Assembly (NCBI GenBank): GCA_039105265.1
Contig: JAPFFF010000001.1
Location: 5,394,001 to 5,458,000, forward strand
Direction: 5' to 3'
Source: Tritrichomonas musculus
Lineage: Eukaryota > Parabasalia > Tritrichomonadida > Tritrichomonadidae
DNA: 64,000 nucleotides
Shown piece by piece: positions 40,435 through 50,428 of this stretch; the stretch's first letter is position 1, and each line of letters opens with the position of its first letter. The notes beneath the pieces were generated by a model. It searched no databases and had not been told where the DNA came from. It worked only from the letters and a program-made list of their open reading frames with translations. Made by a program: the position numbers and the translations under genes.

Positions 40435-41132
40435 TTACTCTTGATGTATCCATTGAATGAAAAGCCAAAAATCATACACAAGGAATTGAGCTTGTTAATC
40501 AGACAAATCACGCACTCGTTGAAAGAAAAAAGTTGAAATTACGTTTTTTTCTAATATCACACTTCTCAGAACACTTTTTGAGATTTGTGGAGACATTCCA
40601 GCACTTCGTTTGCTTTCTTCACGTAATTTAATTCTCGTGAAAGACGTGTGAATCTGTCTGTCATTCATTCATTGATCTGAATCAGGCAAGACTTCTTCAA
40701 ACATTCTCTTGCTGCTCTTTTTGATGAGAAATTCACAAATCCAAACTTCTTTGAGTTTCCATCTTCATCTCTCATGATTTTGACAGATCGAACTTTTCCG
40801 AACTGTGAAAAAGCTGTCATCAAATCTTTTTCTGTAACTGATTCATCAAAATTCCTCACATACAAGTATTTATCATTGTTTTCTTCGTATTTCTTCTTAT
40901 TTCTTTCCAATCTTTCCTTCTGCTTCACTTGTGTATATTCATCATTTGACATGTAACGACAACAAACAACGCAGCTTCCTTCGATAATTCTACCATTTAT
41001 TCATTTAACCGCTCTGGATTCTTCTTTATGAGTTGACATCTCAACAATTCCTCTCTGTTGGGTGCCTCTCTCTTCTTCTGTTTCTTCAATGTGACATGAA
41101 ATGACAGTTCCAAATTCATTGGAAAGAAGATT
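40435..41132 (-). pseudogene. Poly(A)-binding protein fragment, copy 2
   Basis: Same content and the same early TGA and ATGA frameshift as copy 1. It has gained further damage, including a TAA in RDLSD* and an NGRQ to NDRQ change. The intact RRM (95 codons, 40665-40952) is identical in sequence to copy 1. It is a non-functional relic unless the single-RRM peptide is made. Confidence 0.75.
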
Positions 41133-41372
41133 GTGTTGTTATTTCAAAGAATCCACCTATATCTTCTGTGTATGATTGTGATACAATGTTTGAAATTGGT
41201 CAAAATTTTTTAACGGTTTTCTTATATTGAAATCAAAATGGTCAAAAATGTAAGTAAAAAATAAACGGTTTCTGTCAGATTTGATTTTTTTAATTTCAAC
41301 AAGATTAAAAGATGAATAATAATAATAAAAAAATATTGTTAAAGCATAAACATTCTTATAATTATGATAAGA

Positions 41373-41446
41373 AGCGATGTAGAACAGCAGGTTACTTCGC
41401 GAGGCTCATAACCTTGAGATCGGTGGTTCGAATCCACTCATCGCTC
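41373..41446 (+). tRNA. tRNA-Met (CAT), copy 2
   Basis: Identical to the tRNA at 33826 over its full length, including A box, B box, anticodon loop CTCATAA and the T6 terminator. Flanks are also nearly identical because the whole segment was duplicated. Confidence 0.93.
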
Positions 41447-41753
41447 ATTTTTTGCTTTTATTTGATAATTCTTTAATATAAATATAATTATATAAATAAA
41501 GCACATTCTTTTACCAACAATTAGATCTCAATATTGATGAAAAATATTGATCGTTATGATCAAATAAATGAACAATTCAGAACAGCTTTATATCCAAAAT
41601 CAGGTATTTTTGATAATGGTTTAATTGTTTTTTTTTAAACAACACTCTAATAAATATCATATGCAAATAAGCTAAAATGCATCAATTTTTTTGATATTCT
41701 CAAATTATTATAATACTACGAATTAAATTTATAAATTTATATAATTATTTCAA

Positions 41754-41930
41754 ATGCTAAATCAAATCAACTTCCACTACAAAACCAAACGCGCTAATTT
41801 TGGAAGGACAACATCATCTTTTGAAGACACTAAAAGTCAAATGATCATGCGCGTCGAGCCAGATTATCAAATTGATATTAAATTAGAACTAATATCATTC
41901 TTGCATTTTAAATGGGAAATAAATAAATAA
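41754..41930 (+). CDS. 58-residue ORF in the duplicated unit, copy 2
   Basis: Same frame as at 34229 with D3N, Y22S and H38Y and two silent changes. Kept open in both copies, but the sample is too small to show selection. Confidence 0.3.
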   Translation: MLNQINFHYKTKRANFGRTTSSFEDTKSQMIMRVEPDYQIDIKLELISFLHFKWEINK

Positions 41931-42015
41931 ATAAAAATTGTGCAATCTCAGTATATATATCTTTAATTTTGATTAATATTTTGCTTTAAAAAAATTACCC
42001 TTTTATAATTAAGGA

Positions 42016-42537
42016 TTAGAAATAAACAGGAGTGTTGTCAATTCTTGTCTTCAAAAAATTGGAAATATCTTCTTCTTTAAAGCCATTGCCTTTGAGAGTT
42101 AATGAATGAACACCATCCATATCTTTTTTGGAAAGATATTCCAATAATTCGGAACCATTTTCTCCTAATTTATTATTAGAAAAGTCAAATGAAACATTAA
42201 AACATGGATCTAATAATTGGAATAAAATTTCTTTTACTTGGTCTGCATTGAGGTTGCAATTAATAATTCCAAATGTTTTGCCGTTATAGAAAGATGGAAC
42301 AAAAATTGTATATATATTATCTTCATCAATTATACAGTCGTTATAAATTATTTTTTCAAGATATTTAGTACGTGCAATATTATATAAATAATTTTCCATT
42401 TGTGGTTCTATAATAATACCTTCAAAAGTAATAGTTTTTCCATTTAATTGTTCTGAATGTTCTGATAAATCGACAATATCTTGAAAACTTCTAGCAATTG
42501 GCGATTCTTCTTCCCAAATTTTTGTTGATGTACACAT
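42016..42537 (-). CDS. 173-residue protein with LRR-like C-terminus, copy 2
   Basis: Paralog of the gene at 34491, with three amino-acid differences (IYNDC for IYNNC, NGKTF for NGNTF, LNADQ for LNTDQ). All three nucleotide differences change a residue. The frame, start and stop are intact in both copies, so at least one may still be used. Confidence 0.65.
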   Translation of the reverse strand: MCTSTKIWEEESPIARSFQDIVDLSEHSEQLNGKTITFEGIIIEPQMENYLYNIARTKYLEKIIYNDCIIDEDNIYTIFVPSFYNGKTFGIINCNLNADQVKEILFQLLDPCFNVSFDFSNNKLGENGSELLEYLSKKDMDGVHSLTLKGNGFKEEDISNFLKTRIDNTPVYF

Positions 42538-42753
42538 GACTACTTTTATTTAAATGAATATTTTATTCTATTTTTTATATTTATATTTTTTTTTTTCACT
42601 TTTTGAAAGAACTTTGAAGGAAAAAATTTTTTAAAAAAATTTTTTCTAACTTTTTCAGATATTTCATAAAAAATAATGTCAATTTCTATTTCTGTTCTTG
42701 CAAATTCAAAATTTTATTAAATTAATAAATTTATAAAAGTGATTATTTGCTAT

Positions 42754-43238
42754 TAGTGTTGTTAAAAGTTATAGACAAAAATACAACCGAAATAAAAAAT
42801 AAAAATATTGCAATTAAGCAAACGATAAATTTATAGTCAATAATTTTATCATGAAAAGTAAACGGTCACCAAAAAATCAAAGATATACTCGTTTTTATAG
42901 TCAATAATTTTATTTTTACAAATTTAATTAATAATTATTAATATTCACATAATATATAATATGTTTATATTCTTAAATAAAATATTACTTTGATGTACAT
43001 GTTTATAATCATGCTTTAATTTTTTTCATTGGTTGACGAAAAACTTTGGTGATTTGAGACAGATAGATACACAACCTTGTGATTAATATCATATAAATAA
43101 TGGTAAATATTATTATATAATTTAATTTAAATAAACTCTGTTTTATGTTGAAAAAAATTAAATTTTATATTTTTAAATTTTTTTTTCTAAAAAAAAAGCG
43201 TTACCACTTAAAATACCTTTACCATATTAAAAACACTA
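42754..43238. mobile_element. Possible 485-bp hAT-like element with short inverted ends
   Basis: The segment starts TAGTGTTGTTAAAA and ends with TATTAAAAACACTA, imperfect inverted repeats with the TAGTG start seen in hAT elements. No target duplication is readable. Its right end abuts the point where the kinase-Sel1 frame stops making sense. It contains no ORF. Confidence 0.35.
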
Positions 43239-44686
43239 CTGTAACATCTTTTTTAACATAAACACCTTTATAATAAATAACACCTAGATTAAATTGAACC
43301 AGTGGATGGTTTAAATCTGCTTCATAGTGCTCAGCTATTAAATTGATTATTTCAAAGTATTTCTCATGTTTTTCAAATGAGTTTTCAATATTGATTTTTG
43401 ATTGTAATTCTAAGCTAATTTTTTTAATTATAGATTTAATAGAAGGACGTTTCTTTACATCCTCAGTTGTGCATTTTTGAATTATATCCCAAATTTCTGA
43501 AAATTCATTGGTTTCTCCAATTATCCATTTAACCATTTCCCCAAGTGAATAAATATCACTTTCAGGCGAATGCATTCCATAAATGTATACTTCAGGCGCC
43601 GAAAAAGCCGAAGCCAAATCTTTCGTTTTTTCTGAATCACTATCATATTCAATTAATCTATCCAGATCAATCAAAACAATGCTTTTGTTTTCATCAATCA
43701 TAACATTATTAGGCTTCAAATCACGATATATCAGATTATTATCATGAAAATATTTAAATATAAATATTAATTCTGAAATAATAGACATCTTCTCAATATA
43801 AGTGAGATTCATTCTGTCAACATTATCAAATGTTTTTCCATTAATAAATTCAATAACAATACAATTATTTTCTTTGACTCTTCCAATAAATTTTGGCAAA
43901 AGAGGATGCTTGAGTTTTGAATAATTTAAAGCTTCACGCTCAGTCAATTTTGGTATATCTACATCATTACCAATTGGCTTTTTAACTACATATAATTCAG
44001 CATGTTTTATATGATAAATTAATGCACATTTAAATTCACTTCCTGATCCAACATCTCGCAAATTCAACATAATCATTTTGACTAATAATTTCACGCGTGT
44101 TTTTTTCTTCTATATCAACGATGAATTGATTCATTCGGTACTTGTTTCGTTGTAAGTAGCTTTTCTTGATCAAATATCCCGATATACAAGGAACAATACA
44201 AAGCCATATTTGATTCATTAACTTCTTTGAGGCGATAAATGTAAAAGATTTGCTTAAATTTGCGATTTCTTCTGTAAAATTTGAATCTATTTCAATTTCA
44301 TGATTCTGAAATGAAAATTTTGAACCAATGTACGATTTTGCGCTTGGTAAAATACACAATAATACAGATGAGTTATTAGAAAAAAGAGCCGAAAGAAAGG
44401 ATTGAAAGTTCGATGATTCCAGAATTATTAATGTGTTTTCAAATCCAATGACAAAAAAAATTTCTTTTTCTCCTTCATTTTGCTTTTGGATTTGATCAAT
44501 TATTATTAGTCTTGATTTTTGGAAATTTTGTAAAATTTGCTCCTTTTCATCTTCATCAAGAGTAGAATTTCCTATGATAAAGAAATATGAATAATTTTGT
44601 ACTATTTCTTTAATTCCATTTTTGCCGAATTTAATTTCACCAAAATTTAAGAATTCATGAAGTTTTAATATATTGTCAATCATCAA
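43239..44686 (-). pseudogene. Kinase-Sel1 protein, N-terminal half
   Basis: From the ATG at 44686 (MMIDNILKLHEFLNFGEIKF) an N-terminal family domain of about 200 residues leads to TREIISQNDYVE. A frameshift near 44060-44090 then gives the kinase domain: LRDVGSGSEFKCALIYHI, LYVVKKPIG, LIYRDLKPNNVMI, VLIDLDRL (DLD in place of DFG) and FSAPEVYI. The kinase ends in one Sel1 start (VQFNLGVIYYKGVYVKKDVT), where the frame is cut by foreign sequence. The rest of the gene continues at 39980-38826. Trichomonads have many intact relatives. Confidence 0.75.
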
Positions 44687-45109
44687 AATTAAGGGATTAA
44701 AAAACGATGAATTTGATAATTAAAAAATTACTTTAAACGATTAAAAAGTATTCAATAAAGTTTAATTGACCAAAATCGAATAGAATTATTATAATGGTAA
44801 ACAATTAGAATATCTTATTGATCTAAAATTTATTATTAAAATTAATTTAGATTATAATATCAATATTTTTTTTACAAGATATATCTCTATATAAAGTCAG
44901 AATATTCTAAGGTTCAAAGTGATATATTTTTTAATTAGCTTCTTTTGTCTGCTTAAAGAAAAAAACAAAAGAGATTCAATATTATCGAAACAAGGTAAAG
45001 TCAACAATCTAGATACCATTTTTTTTCAAACTCTAGATAAAACTTTTTTAAAATCAATATATGGAGCCAATTAACAATTTAAAAATTATAATAATAGTAT
45101 TAATAAAAG
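44687..45109. other. Divergent intergenic region
   Basis: About 420 AT-rich bases between the kinase-Sel1 start and the ankyrin gene. No element recognised. Confidence 0.4.
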
Positions 45110-46417
45110 ATGCAACAATATTTGCAAGATCATAATTCTTTTTCTAAATACTGGCAAAAGAAAATAGAATTTGAAGACTATATTAAGCAAAAGAAAGAAC
45201 TTTACTACCAGTTATTATTATATATTGAAAATGAAGCTTTTTCTGATGAAAACTTCCAAAATCTAATAAGACATATAAATACACAAAATACAAAAGAAAA
45301 CATACAAGAACTGAGAGAGTTTTTTTGTTTAATACTAAAAATATCGAACAATCATTTCAAAAGTGCAAATTTTATGAACAAAATCCAGAGAATCATTTCA
45401 GAACTTAAAGACAACATCATAAACACTTTTTCAAATAGTGAAATTTTTGATATTTTCAAATGTAATAAAAATATTTTATTATATCTTATCAAAAAGTCGA
45501 TTTTGACAATTGATAAAGCAATTGCTGATCAAATTCTTGAGAAAAGTGACACTAAATATCCAAAATATCATCTATTTTTTGCATCAGAAATCAAACAATT
45601 TGTTGACTTTGATATGTGGAGTGATATAGAAAACGAACTATTACGATACAATTCACAAATATTCGAAAATTTTGAAATAAACCGCCAGAATGGTGAAAAT
45701 GAATCCTTTATTTGCTCATTGATTCGTGATGATTCAGTTGAAGAATTCATTTCTTATGTTAATAGAACGAACATTTCATTTTCGAGTCAAATAAAAACTT
45801 CAATTTTTGAGACAAACTCATTTTTGCTAAAGAAAAAAGAACCAACGCTAATTGAATACGCAGCATTCTATGGGTCAATTCAAATATTCCAATATCTTCG
45901 ATTAAATAACGCCAAGTTGATGCCTTCATTATGGCTTTATGCAATTCATGGAAGAAATCCTGAATTGATCCATCTTCTTGAGGAAAGTGGAGTCGAACCA
46001 AATGACAAGACTTATGAAGAATGCTTGAAAATGGCGATAAAATGCCATCACAATGATATTGCAAATTATATAAAAGAAAATCTATTGGATGAAAAGATTG
46101 AAATATCAAATCTTGAACATAATTATGATGAAAATATTGTTGCATATAGCTTTCGTTATATGAATTATGACTTCATGCCAATCGATTTGAATAACAAATT
46201 CTTTCTTCATTATTCATGCCACTACAATTACTTCAAACTTGTTGAAATTTTGATGAAAACAAAGAAGTTTCCATTAAATGCATCAATAATTCATATAATT
46301 AATTTATTTTTAATACAATTTCAAATATATTCTTTGTTTATAGAATTGCAAAATCATTTTTCAGTGGCGTTTTATAATAATTTTTTTAAAATCAAATTTC
46401 AAAATCTTGTTCTTTAA
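45110..46417 (+). CDS. DUF3447-type ankyrin protein, N-terminal block
   Basis: The 435-residue frame is the paralog of the gene at 3896 with the same landmarks: GENESFICSLIRDDSVEEF, FETNSFLL, IEYAAFYGSIQIFQYLRL, LWLYAIHGRNPELIHLLEE and KCHHNDIANYI. One further ankyrin repeat follows (FLHYSCHYNYFKLVEILMKT). After KFPLNASIIHI the sequence turns into a Phe/Ile/Leu-rich stretch to the stop, which looks like translated spacer. An ankyrin repeat (TPLRLAAINNRNEIVQLLLS) resumes at 46471, after 54 bases that contain stops. The true product probably continues into the BspA block. Confidence 0.75.
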   Translation: MQQYLQDHNSFSKYWQKKIEFEDYIKQKKELYYQLLLYIENEAFSDENFQNLIRHINTQNTKENIQELREFFCLILKISNNHFKSANFMNKIQRIISELKDNIINTFSNSEIFDIFKCNKNILLYLIKKSILTIDKAIADQILEKSDTKYPKYHLFFASEIKQFVDFDMWSDIENELLRYNSQIFENFEINRQNGENESFICSLIRDDSVEEFISYVNRTNISFSSQIKTSIFETNSFLLKKKEPTLIEYAAFYGSIQIFQYLRLNNAKLMPSLWLYAIHGRNPELIHLLEESGVEPNDKTYEECLKMAIKCHHNDIANYIKENLLDEKIEISNLEHNYDENIVAYSFRYMNYDFMPIDLNNKFFLHYSCHYNYFKLVEILMKTKKFPLNASIIHIINLFLIQFQIYSLFIELQNHFSVAFYNNFFKIKFQNLVL

Positions 46418-46470
46418 ATGAAATTTCTATAATTCTTTAAACAAAGTTCTATTTTACTTATTTTTATTTT

Positions 46471-47625
46471 ACTCCATTACGTTTGGCTGCAATTAATAAT
46501 CGTAATGAAATTGTTCAACTCTTATTATCAAATCCAGCTATAAAAATAACATCAAATTCACTTAAAAATTGTTCAAAATTAAAAGAAATCAAAATTAATG
46601 AGACAGTTACTTCAATTGGAAATTCAGCTTTTGAAAACTGTTCATCATTAACAGAGATTACAATCCCATCATCAATAAAATCCATTGGAAATTTTGCATT
46701 TAGAAATTGCTCATCTCTTGCTGAAATCGAAATTCCTTCATCTGTTAAAGAAATAGGCGAGTCTGCTTTTTCCGAGTGTTCATCATTGACACGAATAACA
46801 ATTCCTTCATCATTGAATATAATTCGTCATTTGACTTTTTATGGATGCACTTCATTGAAGCAAATCACAATTCCATCATCAGTGAGAATGATTGAATCTT
46901 CTTCATTTGATAATTGCTCGAATTTGGAGAAAGTAAACATTTTATCTTTATTAACATCTATTGAAGGATACACATTTAATTATTGTTCATCATTGAAGCA
47001 TTTCAAAATACCTCCGTCAGTCATATCAATTGGCTATTGGTCATTTAGTGGATGCTCTTCATTAAAAGAAATAACAATTCCTTCATCAGTGACAAAAATA
47101 GATGAATGCGCATTTATGCATTGCGAATCATTGACAAAAATAACAATTCCGTCATCAGTAAATCAAATCAGCGCATCTTGTTTCAAAAATTGTACTTCAT
47201 TGGCACAAGTAACAATTCTTTCTTCAGTTGAAAAGATTAAATCATCATGTTTTGAAGGCTGTTCTTCATTAACAAAAATTTCAATTCCTTCAACTGTCAA
47301 AAAAATTGGATCATCATGCTTTAAAGGATGCTCATCATTGAAACAAATTTCAATACCATCATCAGTTGATTTTATTGGCCAACATGCCTTTTTTGAGTGC
47401 TCATCATTAGTTGAAATAAAAATTCCTTCATCATTAAAAGAAATAGAATCATATACATTTTATGGATGCAGTTCTTTAAATCAAGTTACAATTCCTTTAT
47501 CAGTCACAAAAATAGGATTTTCTGCATTTGATAAATGCTCATCTTTAACTCAAATGTCGCTTTCTTCATCAATTAATTCACAATTCATTGGAATTGGTTC
47601 TAATGTTAAAATAATAAAAATATAA
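46471..47625 (+). CDS. Ankyrin repeat plus BspA-like leucine-rich repeat array, C-terminal block
   Basis: There is no ATG near the start; the frame opens within an ankyrin repeat (TPLRLAAINNRNEIVQLLLS) and passes directly into about 15 BspA-type LRRs of 23 residues (consensus CSSLTEITIPSSVKSIGxxAF). It ends GIGSNVKIIKI. The ankyrin-to-LRR junction is in frame, so this is the second part of an ankyrin-BspA fusion whose first part ends at 46417. Trichomonad BspA proteins are often surface proteins; here no signal peptide or membrane anchor is seen, so an intracellular role is as likely. Confidence 0.75.
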   Translation, partial: TPLRLAAINNRNEIVQLLLSNPAIKITSNSLKNCSKLKEIKINETVTSIGNSAFENCSSLTEITIPSSIKSIGNFAFRNCSSLAEIEIPSSVKEIGESAFSECSSLTRITIPSSLNIIRHLTFYGCTSLKQITIPSSVRMIESSSFDNCSNLEKVNILSLLTSIEGYTFNYCSSLKHFKIPPSVISIGYWSFSGCSSLKEITIPSSVTKIDECAFMHCESLTKITIPSSVNQISASCFKNCTSLAQVTILSSVEKIKSSCFEGCSSLTKISIPSTVKKIGSSCFKGCSSLKQISIPSSVDFIGQHAFFECSSLVEIKIPSSLKEIESYTFYGCSSLNQVTIPLSVTKIGFSAFDKCSSLTQMSLSSSINSQFIGIGSNVKIIKI

Positions 47626-48026
47626 GTTTTTATTTTTTTGTATTTTTATTTTCATTACAGAAAAAAAATTGAACATATTGGTATTGATAATTGAATTGTT
47701 TATATTTTTCAAAGATATATGCCATTAATCAAAATACGTTTAAATTGTATGCTGACTTAGTTTATATTCAAATATAAGTTGAATGAAATGATATCATATA
47801 ATTTCATTCTTTTTACATCTCAAAATTGCAATGTTCCATACTTTTAAAAGCATTTTTAAGATAAATATTATTATGCATATAATCAAAGAAAACATGTTTT
47901 TTCATAAATAACTTTTATAAATTTGCTAGTTATTTATTTGTAAATGACACATTTAGTATTGAATATTTTGAGAAGTATAAAAAAAAAAAACTTTATTTTT
48001 AAAATGTAAATTAGTTTAATTAATTA
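47626..48026. other. Convergent intergenic region
   Basis: AT-rich 3' flanks of the LRR block and the lipase gene. No gene or repeat recognised. Confidence 0.4.
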
Positions 48027-50219
48027 TCATGTAATGTGAGCAAGTTTTTTCATATTATCATACTCCTTATGGAAATAATTGGAACAAAAATCACCAGTGT
48101 GATATTCATCATTGCATAATAATCCCATTTGACAAATAGTTCTAAATTTATCATGGCATTCACCAACATTTTTATTACATAAAACTCTAAATCTTGTACC
48201 TCCGGACATTTCAAATCTTGGTACGATATCTCTGTCTGGAACGATGTCAATAAATTTTGATTTGAAAAATTTATCATATACATTTGATTTATTAACGAAG
48301 ATGTTTTCAATAGGAGTTATTCCGGGTCCACTGAGTGCTACAGATTGGTGTTGATATTTTGATGCCAAAACTTTCGATAATCCTCCACCAAGTGAATGAC
48401 CAGTGAATAAAATTTTGCGGTTTTCACTTTCCGCTACAATTATATCTTTGTTTATTTCATTAATCATCAAATTTGTATATTGATATGTCAATGATCCTTT
48501 ATGCAACAAATTTAAAGGCAAAGTCATGAAGTTTGAAATCAAATTGCTTGCTGTATCTTCCTGCCTTTGCAAGAAAGGAATCCATTTTGCAACAGACAAC
48601 ATTGCTGAAGATACAAATATTTCAACATCCAACCACCAATCTTTTGGTGCTCGACTTCCACGTATTGAATATATTCTGATTTTATCGCCACTATTCATAT
48701 TATCAAGATCGGCCTGTAAAAGAACAGGGCCATTATCTTTATTCAGCAAAAATTTGAATCTGATATCATAGTTCTCATCCCTGAAAAAAGAGTTTTGAAG
48801 ATATTTTATATAATCATCAATATCATCATAATAAGATGCTGCAGCTATTGATCCTATTTGAATCATGTTTAGGCCATATATTTTAGAAAAGCACATTGCA
48901 CTTTTTACTGTTGATGTTGAAGGAATAAGAGGATATGTTCCTGAAGGCTGCCCATTCCATCTGACTTGATCTTTGATGTTATAGAAATATGAATCTTTTT
49001 TGTCTTTATCTTGGTAATATAATGCAAATAAACCAATAACTAAAAGTGGTGGTAGTATCTGACAAAGAAGACAAATGTATTTAAAACCGTTAAAAATCGG
49101 TTTTTTACGAATGGCTTTATTGATTCCTTCTGTCGCTCCAATAATATTCAGAAAATCCCATCTATGGAAAATATTAAGAATCCATATTGGCATGCTTAAT
49201 GGCAATGCAAAAAAGCCAACATAAAGAACAACGATAAACCCAAATATCCAACCACCTGCACCAATCTTATTTTTGTGGAATCTTTTAATTACATATATTA
49301 TTTCGACTGCTAAAATGACTGCCTTTAAAATAAAAAAGGCAAGTGTTTTCCCTGATTTAAAAATTTGCCTGGAAGGAATTACAGCAATAATAAATGGATC
49401 TAAATCATCAGAAAAATTGGCATTATTTTGGATTTCTGCTGGATGTCTGTTATCATTGTTTTCTTCACCACCAGAATTGTTCGAAGCTTCTTCATTATTC
49501 TCATTATTTTGGTTATTTTCTTCATCAGATCCATTTCTATTAGCTTCAGGATCCTCTCTTTCAGATGGATTTTCAGTCTCAATGTATTTCGATTTATTTT
49601 TATTATAAAAATCATAATTTAGTTTGATAAGATAACATATATACATTGAACCAAATTTAATTGCTGGAATAAAAAGTAAAACTATCGAATTCATTTTATC
49701 CAATTTGATTCCTGTGCTATTCATATAATCAATCAGAGTAAAAATGTAAGCATAAAACAATATTCCTAATATAAAATTGGATATCTTATCGATATAATTG
49801 TATATTTTTGGGTTATGTTCTATAATTTTTTTGTTAAGACTAAATATATTGCAAAATGTTTGTAATGGATTTTTACTTTGTATCCATCTGAACTGAAGTA
49901 ATTCCCATGCAGGAACAGTTAAAACATTTCCCATCATGCAAGAAAAAAGAAAAACGATGATTGTATTCCAAGATGAATCATTAGCAAATGCCAAAACAAG
50001 CTGGATTACGATGAATTCTATTGCAATACTAAATATTTGCAAAAAATAATAGAAGTCGCCAATTAATAAAATAAAGCGCATAATTTTTCCGGGAATTAAT
50101 ATTAATAATTTCAATAAAGGAATCAAATAATTTGAAAACCTCTGAATGTAGTCATTCTCTGCTGAAAACTCTGAATCATCAATTTCATATTTAAGGTAGT
50201 TATCATTATTTTCTTCCAT
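48027..50219 (-). CDS. Membrane-bound class 3 lipase, paralog 1
   Basis: The 730 residues begin with several membrane spans (about 45-75, 80-110, 150-200), then an Asn/Glu-rich acidic loop (about 215-265), further spans (about 285-400), and a C-terminal alpha/beta-hydrolase. The nucleophile motif LFTGHSLGGGLSKVLASKY lies near residue 605. Acidic DIVPDRDIVPRFE and the His/Cys-rich end (GECHDKFRTICQMGLLC, EYHTGDFC) complete a class 3 lipase pattern; the Cys-rich YHTG end recalls Atg15. It probably cleaves membrane lipids at an internal or plasma membrane. It is head to head with its paralog at 50429. Confidence 0.85.
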   Translation of the reverse strand: MEENNDNYLKYEIDDSEFSAENDYIQRFSNYLIPLLKLLILIPGKIMRFILLIGDFYYFLQIFSIAIEFIVIQLVLAFANDSSWNTIIVFLFSCMMGNVLTVPAWELLQFRWIQSKNPLQTFCNIFSLNKKIIEHNPKIYNYIDKISNFILGILFYAYIFTLIDYMNSTGIKLDKMNSIVLLFIPAIKFGSMYICYLIKLNYDFYNKNKSKYIETENPSEREDPEANRNGSDEENNQNNENNEEASNNSGGEENNDNRHPAEIQNNANFSDDLDPFIIAVIPSRQIFKSGKTLAFFILKAVILAVEIIYVIKRFHKNKIGAGGWIFGFIVVLYVGFFALPLSMPIWILNIFHRWDFLNIIGATEGINKAIRKKPIFNGFKYICLLCQILPPLLVIGLFALYYQDKDKKDSYFYNIKDQVRWNGQPSGTYPLIPSTSTVKSAMCFSKIYGLNMIQIGSIAAASYYDDIDDYIKYLQNSFFRDENYDIRFKFLLNKDNGPVLLQADLDNMNSGDKIRIYSIRGSRAPKDWWLDVEIFVSSAMLSVAKWIPFLQRQEDTASNLISNFMTLPLNLLHKGSLTYQYTNLMINEINKDIIVAESENRKILFTGHSLGGGLSKVLASKYQHQSVALSGPGITPIENIFVNKSNVYDKFFKSKFIDIVPDRDIVPRFEMSGGTRFRVLCNKNVGECHDKFRTICQMGLLCNDEYHTGDFCSNYFHKEYDNMKKLAHIT

Positions 50220-50428
50220 GATAATCGTATTTCACAAATATGAAAATAAAAATTTAAAAGAAAAAAACGATCAATATTATTTTTTTAATATTATAAAATG
50301 ACATAAAAATCATTCTTATTAATAACTATTTTCATCCTGGCCTATCTTCCTTTCAAAACCAAATTCTTAAAATTGAATGGTAAATAGACCATCTAAGATT
50401 GAATAGATTACAATATCATAAAATTTAA
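50220..50428. promoter_or_regulatory. Shared divergent promoter region of the lipase pair
   Basis: Only 209 bases separate the two start codons. Both promoters must lie here. ATCATAAAATTTAAATGG precedes the plus-strand ATG and carries a TCATAAA box as a weak Inr candidate. Confidence 0.4.

Larger units (their letters stand above)
40330..42755. repeat. Segmental duplication, copy 2 (uninterrupted)
   Basis: Collinear with copy 1 in the same orientation and without the 3.5-kb insertion. It lies inside the broken kinase-Sel1 gene and ends where an hAT-like TAGTGTTG end begins. Confidence 0.9.
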
